From: an uncultured Christensenellaceae bacterium
GTDB taxonomy: Bacteria > Bacillota > Clostridia > Christensenellales > UBA3700
Length of the DNA stretch: 64,000 bases
Reading direction: 5' to 3'
NCBI GenBank assembly: GCA_944381325.1
Contig: CALWKS010000003.1
Span: 1 to 64,000 of the forward strand
Position 1 is the first letter of the stretch; each line of letters starts with the position of its first letter. This document shows, piece after piece, positions 7,785 to 16,698 of the stretch. The translations under genes and the position numbers were made by a program. The notes under the pieces were generated by a model, which saw only the letters and a list, made by a program, of their open reading frames with translations, was not told the DNA's origin and ran no database searches.

Positions 7785-10154
7785 TCAGTACAGATCCTTT
7801 ATATGCCTGTCGCCGCAATAATAATCAATGGTGTCTTCTGTCTGCTCTGTTCTGTCAGACGCGGATTCAGATGTCGTCAGGAAAAGATACTCGTGCGTAA
7901 ATACTTCTTTATTGCCTGTCGACCTTCTGTTGCTCCATGTGCTGTCAACGATATACCACTTCTCGTTTATCAAAACCTTATTCCACGCATGAGCTCCGCC
8001 GCTTGCAATACCGTTGACTTTAAGAGCCGTTATGCCCTCAATGCCGCAAAGCACTACAAAGGTCTTTGCAATGCCGTTGCAGACAGCCACTCCGTTTTCA
8101 AGCACACCTTCGAGATAAAAACAATCGTAGGAATAGAACTTGTTGTATAAGCTGCTTTCCGGTTTTATCCCGTCCATTTCATTCACGATATTATAATCGT
8201 AAATTACGTTTTTGCCGAGCCAGTCGTAAATTGCATGCACCTTTTCGTAATCCGTCATGGAATCGTCTATATAAGTACGGCATACGTCTTTAGCGAGATT
8301 ATAGAGCTTTTCGGCAACGCTTCCCGCTACAGGCAACGGTCTGTATCCTGCTTCTATTGCAAAGAACAGCTGATCGCTTGTCTTCACTTCTATTCCTTCG
8401 CGTTCGTTTATCTTGAAGTCTTCAAAATCGTCTGCTCTTGAAGAGCGGCTGAGATGAAAAACGTTGGAAGAGGATTCTGTATAACTCGTTTCGCTGTCAT
8501 AAAGAGCTTCGTTTTTTGACGTCATCGACAGACCTATCCTGTAAGCTCCGTCCGACAATTTCACCACCGCATAATCGTATTTTATAGATTCTTTATATTT
8601 CGTGCACGATTCATAGAACAGCTCCATAGCTTCAGAAGCATCCCTGACGCCCATAACGGGATCGAGATATACGTCCATATACGACATAGTCTTACTGCCG
8701 GAAGACGTGTTGAAAGACTTCGTATCCAGCTCGTAATTATAAAGGATCATATAAAACGCGAGGATGTCCATTTCCTCTTCGCTGTCAATGTATCTGTTGT
8801 AAGTTTTTCCAAGATAGGTAAATCCTTCCGACTTGTCAAGATAAGTTGTAAGTCCTTCAAAGCCGTTCACGAATGCGACGGTCGAACTTGTCGCAGGCGT
8901 CTCGACGTCGTTTACATAACTTTTAACGCAGGCTGAACAAGACGCGCCGATATCTACAATACCCTGAAGATCAAAAGAATTGCCGTTGAAGCGTTCAGGG
9001 GTTTCTTCGCTTGAGTACACGATGCCGTTTACTACGACCTCGTATCTGTCAACGGGATAATCGACGTCCCACGTAAGTTTAAGCTGAGGATAATTGTCGT
9101 CAAACTCGTAGGCGAGGTTGTAGCACATTATGCTCGACGAATAAACGAACAGATAAAAGTCAAGTATGCCTTTTGTCGTGAAAATCTCTGCTCTGTGCAA
9201 TCCGTAGCCGAGATTCTTGAGATAGTTTTCTTTGAATCTGATCTGATTTATGCTTGCAGAATAATTTGTCGTACTGTTGGAAAGTCTCTTTCCGTCCATA
9301 CTGACGGCAAGAGTGCTTGCGGCAGAACCGTAGTTTACCGTAAGTCCTTCGCTTGCTTCAGATGAATTCTTGCAGAAAACGTAAGCGCCGTAAGACGGAA
9401 CGTCTATTTCAGCAGGAATATCTGTTACCGCGCAAAGCGTAACGTAAAAATCAAACGTATCGCCATTTTGCGTTACTGCAGTAAATTTTGTATCAGTACC
9501 CTCCTGTACTCCGCTGAATAAAGCGTAGTCCAGCACAACGGCATTGTTTAAAGCGTCGTAAGACCAGCCTGAAGTTATCTTTTTATTTACCGAATACAGA
9601 GAGACGACCTTATCGGTGTTTGCTGTAAGAGCCACAGATATTCCGCCGTAAGACAGAGCGGAAATGTAATTGAATTTTCTCGTTGCGCCTACGGGAAGAT
9701 TCATATCGGGAACGCCTGACGGAATAACGTCTTCTCCGCTGGGATTTACCGGATCGCCGCCGCTGCCTTCTCCGCCCGGAACTGTTACGTCTTCCTGCGT
9801 ATTCTTCTTTTCAACGCGGATATAAGCTTCTTCAGACGATTTCAGGAACTTGCCAGTTGCTACGGCATAAACGCCTATCCAGTATATACCGTCCTGAGAA
9901 AGCGCATAACTTGTAGACTGAACGACAATTCCTTCGCCGATCTTTTCTCCCATTACACCGTCATTATCAGCGTAAACGGTAACTATATATCCGCTTGCCA
10001 TGCTGATATCAGACCAGGAAACCACCCCGCTATCATAACTGAGCGTGGGTTTTTTAAGCGTAAATCCCAATCCGGAGCACGCGCCGAGAATGAACGGCAG
10101 AACCGTAACAAACAAGAGAAGGATTGAGATAAATACAATGCTACGCTTTTTCAT
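7785..10154 (-). CDS. Transglutaminase-like domain lipoprotein
   Basis: 789 residues. A lipoprotein signal peptide (MKKRSIV...LPFILGAC) predicts anchoring to the outer face of the membrane. Beta-rich, Ig/fibronectin-like regions follow, separated by a Gly/Ser/Pro/Glu linker. The C-terminal domain has the transglutaminase-like/cysteine-protease triad: Cys692 in AVCNG, His722 in AHAW and Asp737 in DSTW. Such domains in Firmicutes cut or modify wall or surface peptides; the substrate here is unknown. I chose the ATG at 10154 because the -10 box ends at 10161, so the transcript should begin about at this ATG, and the ATG at 10160 would lie upstream of the start point. There is no ribosome site, so the mRNA is probably leaderless. 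Confidence 0.8.
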   Translation of the reverse strand: MKKRSIVFISILLLFVTVLPFILGACSGLGFTLKKPTLSYDSGVVSWSDISMASGYIVTVYADNDGVMGEKIGEGIVVQSTSYALSQDGIYWIGVYAVATGKFLKSSEEAYIRVEKKNTQEDVTVPGGEGSGGDPVNPSGEDVIPSGVPDMNLPVGATRKFNYISALSYGGISVALTANTDKVVSLYSVNKKITSGWSYDALNNAVVLDYALFSGVQEGTDTKFTAVTQNGDTFDFYVTLCAVTDIPAEIDVPSYGAYVFCKNSSEASEGLTVNYGSAASTLAVSMDGKRLSNSTTNYSASINQIRFKENYLKNLGYGLHRAEIFTTKGILDFYLFVYSSSIMCYNLAYEFDDNYPQLKLTWDVDYPVDRYEVVVNGIVYSSEETPERFNGNSFDLQGIVDIGASCSACVKSYVNDVETPATSSTVAFVNGFEGLTTYLDKSEGFTYLGKTYNRYIDSEEEMDILAFYMILYNYELDTKSFNTSSGSKTMSYMDVYLDPVMGVRDASEAMELFYESCTKYKESIKYDYAVVKLSDGAYRIGLSMTSKNEALYDSETSYTESSSNVFHLSRSSRADDFEDFKINEREGIEVKTSDQLFFAIEAGYRPLPVAGSVAEKLYNLAKDVCRTYIDDSMTDYEKVHAIYDWLGKNVIYDYNIVNEMDGIKPESSLYNKFYSYDCFYLEGVLENGVAVCNGIAKTFVVLCGIEGITALKVNGIASGGAHAWNKVLINEKWYIVDSTWSNRRSTGNKEVFTHEYLFLTTSESASDRTEQTEDTIDYYCGDRHIKDLY

Positions 10155-10160
10155 ACGCAT

Positions 10161-10189
10161 ATTATAACATATGCACGTTATTTTTTCAA
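10161..10189 (-). promoter_or_regulatory. Promoter giving a probable leaderless mRNA
   Basis: TTGAAA (10189-10184), 17-bp spacer, TATAAT (10166-10161). The -10 ends 6 bp before the ATG at 10154, the usual distance to a start point. No Shine-Dalgarno sequence can fit between them. Confidence 0.75.
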
Positions 10190-10224
10190 CAACCTGAAAA
10201 CATTACCTATTTAGTATTACTCTA

Positions 10225-10254
10225 TAAAAAACGCGCCGCCTGAAAGCGACGCGT
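10225..10254 (-). terminator. Terminator of the antiporter gene
   Basis: Read on the minus strand, a 9-bp GC-rich stem ACGCGTCGC/GCGGCGCGT with one wobble pair and a 6-nt loop is followed by six T residues, 20 bp after the antiporter stop. Confidence 0.85.
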
Positions 10255-10273
10255 GATATTGTTGATATGTCGT

Positions 10274-11671
10274 TTATTTGTTTTTGTCGTCGGACGAATC
10301 CGTATCGTTGCTTTCCGCACTTCCGTTCAACTGTTCAAGCTGTGCGTCGTTCGTCTCAGAGCTTATTGTCTCTTCGCACATAGGCATATCTTTTTCAAGT
10401 TTTTCCTTGATGATATTTGCCGCAACAGGCGAAGCAGGCGTTACGTAACTGCCGTCATCCTCAACCGCGTCAGGGAACTTCTTGAACGTAAGTTTAAGGA
10501 ATATAGGCGTTAGCAACGAAGAGACGATTACCAGCAGTATTACCGCAGGAAGATATGACGGGGACATAATTCCCTCTTCGATACCTTTCTGAGCGACGAT
10601 AAGACAAACCTCTCCTCTTACCATCATACCTAGACCGACCTCAACGCTTTCGTGGGGCTTATATCTGCAGATAAGTCCGCCTGTAGCACAACCTACAAGT
10701 TTTGCCGCCATGCCGCATATTATGAATGCTATACTGAACAGAATTATCGTCCAGCTGAAATTGTCAACAAGCGCGCTGTAATCAAGACCTATACCTATAT
10801 TTGCAAAGAATATCGGGCTGAACAACATATATGCGCTCATATCGATACGGCGTTCAACATATTCAGTCTGCTTCATATTGGACATCATCATACCTGCGAC
10901 AAACGCACCTGTAATCGAAGCGACGCCGAAAAGCTCTTCTGAGAACCATGCAAACAGGAATGCCGTTGCGAGGCCGAATATCGAAAGTCTGCGCGTATGC
11001 GGGAACTTCTTGCTCAGATATTTGAATATGAAATGTATCGCTATACCGAACGCGATCGCAAGGATAAAGAACAGCACGACGTTGATAAGAACCTGAATGC
11101 CTGAAGCAACCTTCGTGGGATCACCGAACAGATCTACAAGTTTATATCCCCATGTCTTCTGATCAACGCTTCCCGTAGCGAACGCAAGGATAACTATTCC
11201 TATAATATCGTCAAGTACCGCAGCCGTAACTATGCTTGCGCCTACCTTGCCGTGAATCTTTCCTATTTCCTTCAGAACCGCAACCGTTATACCGACAGAC
11301 GTAGCGGTAAGAATAACGCCGAAGAAGAATCTTTCTTTGAGCGAAATATCAGGAATAATCCACGATACACCGAATCCGACCGCAAGAGGAACGATAACGC
11401 CAAGGCTTGTGATAAGCAACGAAGCCGCACCGTTTTTCTTGAGTTCTTTGAAGTTTGTTTCCATTCCTGCCGTGAACATTATCATAACGACGCCTATTTC
11501 TGCAAAAGGCTTGAGTTCAGACTTATCTTCGATAATAGGCAGAACGCCGATGATAATACCTGCAATAAGAGCTCCGACGACCTGAGGCAAGCCCAACTTG
11601 CGCATCAGAATGCCGAGCACCTTTGTAAGCAACAGGATCAATGCCAGGTGTAAGAAAATATTGTAATCCAT
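10274..11671 (-). CDS. CPA2-type cation:proton antiporter (Kef/NapA-like)
   Basis: 465 residues with about 12-13 membrane segments, beginning MDYNIFLHLALILLLTKVLG and GLPQVVGALIAGIIIGVLP, the standard start of Na+(K+)/H+ exchangers of the CPA2 family. TAAVLDDIIGIVILA carries the conserved Asp-Asp of the ion-binding site. The roughly 70-residue hydrophilic C-terminal tail is acidic and has no TrkA-N domain, so this is an exchanger without the usual KefC regulatory domain. It likely serves pH or Na+/K+ balance. GGGAGG lies before the ATG; it has its own consensus promoter and terminator and is therefore monocistronic. Confidence 0.9.
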   Translation of the reverse strand: MDYNIFLHLALILLLTKVLGILMRKLGLPQVVGALIAGIIIGVLPIIEDKSELKPFAEIGVVMIMFTAGMETNFKELKKNGAASLLITSLGVIVPLAVGFGVSWIIPDISLKERFFFGVILTATSVGITVAVLKEIGKIHGKVGASIVTAAVLDDIIGIVILAFATGSVDQKTWGYKLVDLFGDPTKVASGIQVLINVVLFFILAIAFGIAIHFIFKYLSKKFPHTRRLSIFGLATAFLFAWFSEELFGVASITGAFVAGMMMSNMKQTEYVERRIDMSAYMLFSPIFFANIGIGLDYSALVDNFSWTIILFSIAFIICGMAAKLVGCATGGLICRYKPHESVEVGLGMMVRGEVCLIVAQKGIEEGIMSPSYLPAVILLVIVSSLLTPIFLKLTFKKFPDAVEDDGSYVTPASPVAANIIKEKLEKDMPMCEETISSETNDAQLEQLNGSAESNDTDSSDDKNK

Positions 11672-11707
11672 AAATGCACCTCCCGTTTCACCTTTTCAAC
11701 TTTATCC

Positions 11708-11736
11708 ATTATATTACCCGACACTTTGTTTGTCAA
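11708..11736 (-). promoter_or_regulatory. Consensus promoter of the antiporter gene
   Basis: Perfect TTGACA (11736-11731) and TATAAT (11713-11708) with a 17-bp spacer, 36 bp upstream of the ATG at 11671. Confidence 0.88.
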
Positions 11737-11843
11737 CAATAGAAAACGTAAAATTTGCTTGCTAGGGTTTACTGGGCCGATATTAAAACTATAATTTATC
11801 TCCGCTTGCAAATTTCCATTACTATCGCCGACGCTTGCGAAAC

Positions 11844-11874
11844 GCAAAAAAATACGGCAGCAAAGCTACCGTAT
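11844..11874 (-). terminator. Terminator of the PC4-like gene
   Basis: On the minus strand a 10-bp stem ATACGGTAGC/GCTGCCGTAT with one mismatch and a TTT loop is followed by seven T residues, 50 bp after the stop of the gene at 11925. Confidence 0.85.
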
Positions 11875-11924
11875 AGTTTTATATACCGTTTAAAAGTCAG
11901 TTATGAATCCGAAAAATCTTGATG

Positions 11925-12152
11925 TTACTCAGCGAGAATTTCGTCGAGAAGAGCTTTAAGATTGACGATTTCCTCTTTTGAAAGAGTTACGCCCTTGCCC
12001 ATTTTCTCACCGTCGGGAGACCACTCTCTGATATCGTATTTGGGCTCTTTCTGATTCCAGCTGATCAGCTTGATTTCCTTCTTCCAACCTTTGCTGGATT
12101 CTGAGAGACTGCCATAGGTCTTTACTACTTCATAATCGAATTCTTTTGCCAT
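11925..12152 (-). CDS. YdbC-like PC4-family ssDNA-binding protein
   Basis: 75 residues matching the bacterial PC4/YdbC family throughout: GSLSESSKGWKKEIKLISWN, then PKYDIREWSPDGEKMGKGVTL. The family has the fold of the eukaryotic coactivator PC4 and binds single-stranded DNA as a dimer through the curved beta sheet; roles in transcription or repair are proposed. The start is ATG 12152, with GGAGG 8 nt upstream; a longer reading from 12176 has no ribosome site. Own promoter and terminator make it a single-gene unit. Confidence 0.88.
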   Translation of the reverse strand: MAKEFDYEVVKTYGSLSESSKGWKKEIKLISWNQKEPKYDIREWSPDGEKMGKGVTLSKEEIVNLKALLDEILAE

Positions 12153-12193
12153 AAAACGTATTCCTCCATTTGCCACCGCAACATTATATTTGT

Positions 12194-12222
12194 ATTATAG
12201 CATATCTTTGTCTGCTTTTCAA
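12194..12222 (-). promoter_or_regulatory. Promoter of the PC4-like gene
   Basis: TTGAAA (12222-12217), 17-bp spacer, TATAAT (12199-12194). This is the only good promoter in the AT-rich 12153-12336 gap. Confidence 0.82.
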
Positions 12223-12336
12223 TAGTAAAAAATAAAATATTTATAAATTTTATTAAAATCAATTAATATTATAAATAAATATTTTATTGTATTACGCGCG
12301 CGTACATAATTATATATTATAGGAGCGCATTTCGTT

Positions 12337-15300
12337 TTACTCTTCCGAGTTTTCCTTCTTGTCTATAGGTCTTATGGTGAACTCATACTGAAGCCTGGTC
12401 TGTTTTTTGCCCAGTCTGTACTCTGCTCTCGTATCTGGTCCGCAGCTGTTTGAACCTACGCCTCTGACAAAATGATCTATATGCACGCATGTCGTGCCGC
12501 CGTATTTGATCTCCTGTCTGTGAGTCGCTCCGATAAGTCCTTCGGGATTGAACGGTACTGCGTTGAAGTTGAACGCAGCGCCCTGAGCGGTAAATCTGAG
12601 ACCCGTTCCGTTTTCGTCAAACACTTCAGCCCATCTCGTTTCAGAACGGTTGCCTGAAGCCTGCGGTCTGATATAAGGCTCTGCCATTCTGCCCACGTCT
12701 GAAGTGTAGATCCCCAGCAGTGCATGCGCTTTGAAATCGCTGTAATTTTCGCGCTCTCCCATGCCGTAATAACGCACGCCGTCATAGCACGAAGGCATCT
12801 CTATGCACACGCCGAACTTGGGCAGGTCGACATAGTGTTTTAATTCAAGCAGAAGTTTTACGTCAAGCGTATTGTCTGAGCACACCGTATACTGTATCGT
12901 GTAAGCAAATTTCTTCACGCCCTTCAGCATAACGTCGTAATGGCACGCAACAACGACCTTTCCGCTCTTTTTCTCGCTGTCAAAACCGTTGAAAACGCAT
13001 TCTGCCTTGTCAAGTCCCATAGCTTTCCATTGTTTGTCGACATACATATAGTTGTCGATAGGACTGTCGTAAAGAGAGAGGCTAAAGCCTTTGTTTTTTG
13101 CGTTCTGATTGAGATATTCAACGCCGTCAACTTCATACCCAGTAAGTCTTCCGCTCTTCTTATCGATCGTAACGCTTGCGTTGTTGGTAGCAATAGAGAT
13201 CATCGTTGCGTTTTCGATATACGCGACTTCTCCCGCACCGCTGACAACGCTTCTGCCCACGCTCTGACACATTATGATCTGCTCTTTCGCAACAACCTTG
13301 CCCGTTGACTTGTCTTTATATATAAAGTTGATAAAACAGTCTTTGGTCATATCTATGCTCTTGTGTTTGAGGACTACTTCCGCCTTTTCCTGCGGAGGAA
13401 TAACGCACCTGATCTCTCCCGTCTCTCCGACAATGCCGTTGACTACGTATTCCCAGCTTATATTCAGCCATGAGGAATCTCTGAAATAATCCGTGTTGAA
13501 AAGCACGTATCTGTTGGTCGAAATATACGACGCACGCACGGGGCGGTAAACAGCTTGCATACACTTTGCACCCGTGTGCGGCGTTCTGTTGGGGAAGAAA
13601 AGACCGTCTACGCAGAAATTGGAATCGTGAGCGTATTCTCCGTGATCGCCGCCGTAAGTATATGTTCCGTCAGCGTGTTTAACCGCATGATCCGCCCATT
13701 CCCAGATACAACCGCCTATAAGGCTTTCAGACTTATAGAAGCGTGTCCAGTAATCGTCCAGCGATCCCGGACCTACGCCCATAGCGTGAGCGTATTCGCA
13801 CTGAAAGAAAGGCTTTTTATAATATTTTTCAGGCAATTTGTTTTCAAGATATTTGTCGTAATTTTCGCTGAAAGTGTACATATGCGAAAGCACGTCGTAA
13901 GCCCAGCGCGGAGTCCTGCACGCTCCTTCGTAATGGATTGGCACTCTCGTATGCTTTTTTAGCTCAAGATAGCAATAGTCCTGATTTCTCCAGCCGCCTG
14001 CCTCGTTGCCGAGAGACCACATCGTAATGCACGGGTTGTTCTTGTCTCTCTCAAACATACGGATAACGCGGTCGTAATAATGCGATCTCCATTTCTGATC
14101 GTTGCTTATCCTGTTGGGACGTGAAATATAAGTCGCACCCGTGCCGTGAGTTTCTATATCCGCTTCGTCGATCACATACAGACCGAGATAGTTGGCAATT
14201 TTAAGAAAGACCGGATCGGGGGGATAATGAGAAGTGCGCACCGCGTTCACGTTGTACTCTTTCATAAGCACAGCGTCTTTTACGTAGTCGGCAATGCTGA
14301 CCGCGTATCCCTTTGTCTCATGCGTATCGTGATGATTAACGCCCTTTATCTTTATTGCAGCGCCGTTGAAACGAAATACGTTGCCGTCTACGATTACTTC
14401 TCTGAAGCCGACCTCCTGTCTTACGACCTGAATATCTTCTCCGCCGCTTCTCAGCGTGACGTAAAGGGTGTAAAGATTGGGTATCTCTGCAGACCAGAGC
14501 TCAGGTTTTTCTATATCCACGCTCCACTTTCCGTTTTCAGAACAACCTTCTGCAACGGTTTTTCCTTCGCGTTCAAGCAAAAAACGGGTCTCGCAATCTC
14601 CTTCTATATCGGCGTTGACCGTCAGCTTCCACGTCATGCCCGTTCTTAACGTTCTCACATCGAGATCGCGTATATACGCGCCGTTCATAGAGGTCAGATA
14701 GACGTCTCTGAATATACCGTTGTTGCGGAACATATCCTGACATTCTAGGTATGTGCCGTTGCACCATTTGTAAACAAGCACTATGACTTCGTTCATTCCG
14801 TCGAGAACGTAAGGCGTTACGTCAAATTCAGACGTATTGTGACTGCCTTCTCCGTACCCGACATACTGACCGTTCATATACACCTGAACGTTGGACGCTG
14901 CGCCCAAAAACGTGAGTATGTGTTTGTCTTTACGCTTTAGTTCAAAAGTCTTACGATACATTCCGACCGAATTGTAAACCTTGAAAGGACCGCCGTTTGC
15001 ATTTATCGGCATATTCTTTCCGATAACGGCTTCGTCCGCAGGGATGCGCGGAGGATGGCAGTCGAACTGATAGCGGATATTGACGTAATAAGGATTTTCA
15101 TACCCAGTAAACTGCCAGCATGAAGGAACTTTGACCTTGTCGGCATTCAGAAGATAGCTGTCGATTTTTTCAGGCATATCCGACACTCTCTTGTAATATA
15201 CAAAATCCCATTCCCCGCTCAGCACGGTAACAAGAGGCGAAGCGTAACGTTCTGTAAGATAATCGGTTTCGTCGCATTGTTTCCTGTTTTCAAAAGGAAT

Positions 15301-15381
15301 AAAATAACTCCTCGGTCTGAGTCTGTTGTCTTCAAATACTTTGAAATCGCTGTAATTATCGTGTCTGAACGTGTATAACAT
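12337..15381 (-). CDS. Beta-galactosidase, glycoside hydrolase family 2 (LacZ type)
   Basis: 1014 residues with the five-domain LacZ layout: sugar-binding jelly roll (SYFIPFEN...VPSCWQFTGYENPYYVNIRYQF), Ig-like domain, TIM barrel, second Ig-like domain and a C-terminal beta-sandwich. The acid/base is Glu460 in SLGNEAGG, the nucleophile Glu529 in QCEYAHAMG. It should hydrolyse beta-D-galactosides such as lactose or plant and host galactosides in the cytoplasm, as there is no signal peptide. The ATG at 15381 has GGGGAG at 6 nt; the longer reading from 15423 lacks one. It stands alone without a permease or regulator beside it, and galactose genes are not in the window. Exact glycoside preference cannot be told. 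Confidence 0.92.
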   Translation of the reverse strand: MLYTFRHDNYSDFKVFEDNRLRPRSYFIPFENRKQCDETDYLTERYASPLVTVLSGEWDFVYYKRVSDMPEKIDSYLLNADKVKVPSCWQFTGYENPYYVNIRYQFDCHPPRIPADEAVIGKNMPINANGGPFKVYNSVGMYRKTFELKRKDKHILTFLGAASNVQVYMNGQYVGYGEGSHNTSEFDVTPYVLDGMNEVIVLVYKWCNGTYLECQDMFRNNGIFRDVYLTSMNGAYIRDLDVRTLRTGMTWKLTVNADIEGDCETRFLLEREGKTVAEGCSENGKWSVDIEKPELWSAEIPNLYTLYVTLRSGGEDIQVVRQEVGFREVIVDGNVFRFNGAAIKIKGVNHHDTHETKGYAVSIADYVKDAVLMKEYNVNAVRTSHYPPDPVFLKIANYLGLYVIDEADIETHGTGATYISRPNRISNDQKWRSHYYDRVIRMFERDKNNPCITMWSLGNEAGGWRNQDYCYLELKKHTRVPIHYEGACRTPRWAYDVLSHMYTFSENYDKYLENKLPEKYYKKPFFQCEYAHAMGVGPGSLDDYWTRFYKSESLIGGCIWEWADHAVKHADGTYTYGGDHGEYAHDSNFCVDGLFFPNRTPHTGAKCMQAVYRPVRASYISTNRYVLFNTDYFRDSSWLNISWEYVVNGIVGETGEIRCVIPPQEKAEVVLKHKSIDMTKDCFINFIYKDKSTGKVVAKEQIIMCQSVGRSVVSGAGEVAYIENATMISIATNNASVTIDKKSGRLTGYEVDGVEYLNQNAKNKGFSLSLYDSPIDNYMYVDKQWKAMGLDKAECVFNGFDSEKKSGKVVVACHYDVMLKGVKKFAYTIQYTVCSDNTLDVKLLLELKHYVDLPKFGVCIEMPSCYDGVRYYGMGERENYSDFKAHALLGIYTSDVGRMAEPYIRPQASGNRSETRWAEVFDENGTGLRFTAQGAAFNFNAVPFNPEGLIGATHRQEIKYGGTTCVHIDHFVRGVGSNSCGPDTRAEYRLGKKQTRLQYEFTIRPIDKKENSEE

Positions 15382-15425
15382 AAGTGTCTCCCCGAAATAT
15401 TTTTGCGAAAGGCTCGCTTGCAAAT

Positions 15426-15454
15426 ATTATAACATTATAATTAAAATATAGCAA
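15426..15454 (-). promoter_or_regulatory. Promoter of the beta-galactosidase gene
   Basis: TTGCTA (15454-15449), 17-bp spacer, TATAAT (15431-15426), 45 bp before the ATG. No catabolite-repression (cre-like) palindrome was recognised. Confidence 0.8.
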
Positions 15455-15607
15455 TAGATACTTTTATTTTAGGCGTTAAGTTTTGCGACTTTTTCGTGTT
15501 GATTATTGCAGTTTGACTGTTCTCTTTTTTTAAATGAAGTCTATATAATGCGATTTAAGATTTTTCGCAACAGTTTAAGTCTTTTAACAAACACGAAAAG
15601 GTCATTT

Positions 15608-15985
15608 TTATCTGACATAAGTGGAAAAAGGAAAGAGCGATACTTTTGCGACCTTGAGCCATTGAACGCTGAGCGGCGCCGTGATAAGCACTACCGCAGA
15701 CGTCAGTGCCCCTATCACAGCAACTGTGCCCAGTACAGCGCCGAAAGTCATCGCCCAAAGTGTATCCGCAAGAGGCCTGTCAAACACGGCAACAGCCTGC
15801 TTGCCGAAAGGCTTGAAAACGAATATTCCTATTTTGATGCACTTTACCCCCCACGTAAGTCCGACGACAGAAACTATTAGCACTATCCCCAAAGCGAACC
15901 ATATCAAAGACAGCGCAAAGCCGCCGAAGATTTTCCAGTATGCGTTGCCTGCTATTCTGTAAATTTTCTTAAGTGCCCATTTCAT
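15608..15985 (-). CDS. YccF domain-containing membrane protein
   Basis: 125 residues with two YccF-type repeats. Each is a hydrophobic pair followed by a Pro-containing end: KIFGGFALSLIWFALGIVLI...GLTWGVKCIKIGIFVFKPFGK, and a second copy (LWAMTFGAVLGTVAVIGALTSAVVLITAPLSVQWLKVAKVSLFPF). The family is an inner-membrane protein of unknown function. I prefer the ATG at 15985 over a longer reading from 16045 because the latter adds a Ser/Arg stretch foreign to the family; no strong ribosome site is visible for either. Confidence 0.75.
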   Translation of the reverse strand: MKWALKKIYRIAGNAYWKIFGGFALSLIWFALGIVLIVSVVGLTWGVKCIKIGIFVFKPFGKQAVAVFDRPLADTLWAMTFGAVLGTVAVIGALTSAVVLITAPLSVQWLKVAKVSLFPFSTYVR

Positions 15986-16185
15986 ATAAAAATTATGTGC
16001 AACACGCAAAAATATATAAAGCGATCGCCTTCTGGAACTGCTCAAAAAGAATAACCGCCTCTCGCCGCCGTTTTAAGCCGTTAAAGCACAACGGCTTCAG
16101 ATCCGACCCGACTTCCGCATTGACGGTAAAAAATCCTTCAGCAACCTGATTTGATCGTTATAGCGCTTCTCTGTCCTTCATCAAA

Positions 16186-16212
16186 TAAAAAAACCGCTCA
16201 TAAAACGAGCGG
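16186..16212 (-). terminator. Terminator of the pfl operon
   Basis: On the minus strand stem CCGCTC/GAGCGG with an ATAAAA-type loop is followed by seven T residues, just after the C_GCAxxG gene. A separate hairpin, AAGCCGTT/AACGGCTT (16075-16097), lies beyond it without a clear T run. Confidence 0.85.
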
Positions 16213-16227
16213 CGCGGTCTTTACCTT

Positions 16228-16698
16228 TTATTCTTTTATTATACCCCGATCAACCAGATGGTCGTGAAGAAGCCCTGTGCTGTCCACTACGAATTTAGCG
16301 CAAGGACGCACCTTGTAATACTCGTCGTCTCTCACCTGAGGTACGTAACCTTTTGTAAGATTTTTAACGTTTTTCAGAAGTTCTCTGCAAATATCCGTTC
16401 CGTTGATCGCCTTGAATTTTTCGTCAAGTTCAGATATCTCTTTATAAACATCTGTCTTATCGGCTGCAATCGTATCGCACTTGTCGTGCAAAAGGCCGCA
16501 TACAAAGCCGTACGAGCTGACTGCTCCGCACAGATTTCTCGTTCTTCCGAAACCAGCGCCGAATCCGAGAGTAACCTTTTCAAGAATTTCTTTATCCAGC
16601 GGGAGCACATCTGAAAAAGCCAGAACGACTGACTGACAACAGTTGTAACCCTTTTTAAAATTCTCGTAAGCAAGTTGTTTTCTCTCGTCTTTAGTCAT
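16228..16698 (-). CDS. C_GCAxxG_C_C family redox protein
   Basis: 156 residues with the family's cysteine pattern: NCCQSV near residue 20, GRTRNLCGAVSSYGFVCGLL in the middle (the C-GA-x-x-G-x-x-C block) and KVRPCAKFV near the end. These small proteins probably bind an Fe-S cluster or undergo redox change and are common in anaerobes; the reaction is not known. Its ATG overlaps the pflA stop by 4 nt (ATGA), so it is translated by coupling with pflA, which hints at a role in maturation or electron supply for the glycyl-radical system. Confidence 0.85.
   Translation of the reverse strand: MTKDERKQLAYENFKKGYNCCQSVVLAFSDVLPLDKEILEKVTLGFGAGFGRTRNLCGAVSSYGFVCGLLHDKCDTIAADKTDVYKEISELDEKFKAINGTDICRELLKNVKNLTKGYVPQVRDDEYYKVRPCAKFVVDSTGLLHDHLVDRGIIKE

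Noticed and set aside
12337-15381. GH2 enzyme as a beta-glucuronidase serving the uronate operon
   Set aside because: Size and the GNEAGG and CEYAHAMG motifs are of LacZ type, and it lies 30 kb away with its own promoter.
16075-16097. AAGCCGTT/AACGGCTT hairpin as a second terminator
   Set aside because: It lacks a T run and follows the stronger terminator at 16186-16212, so its role is uncertain.
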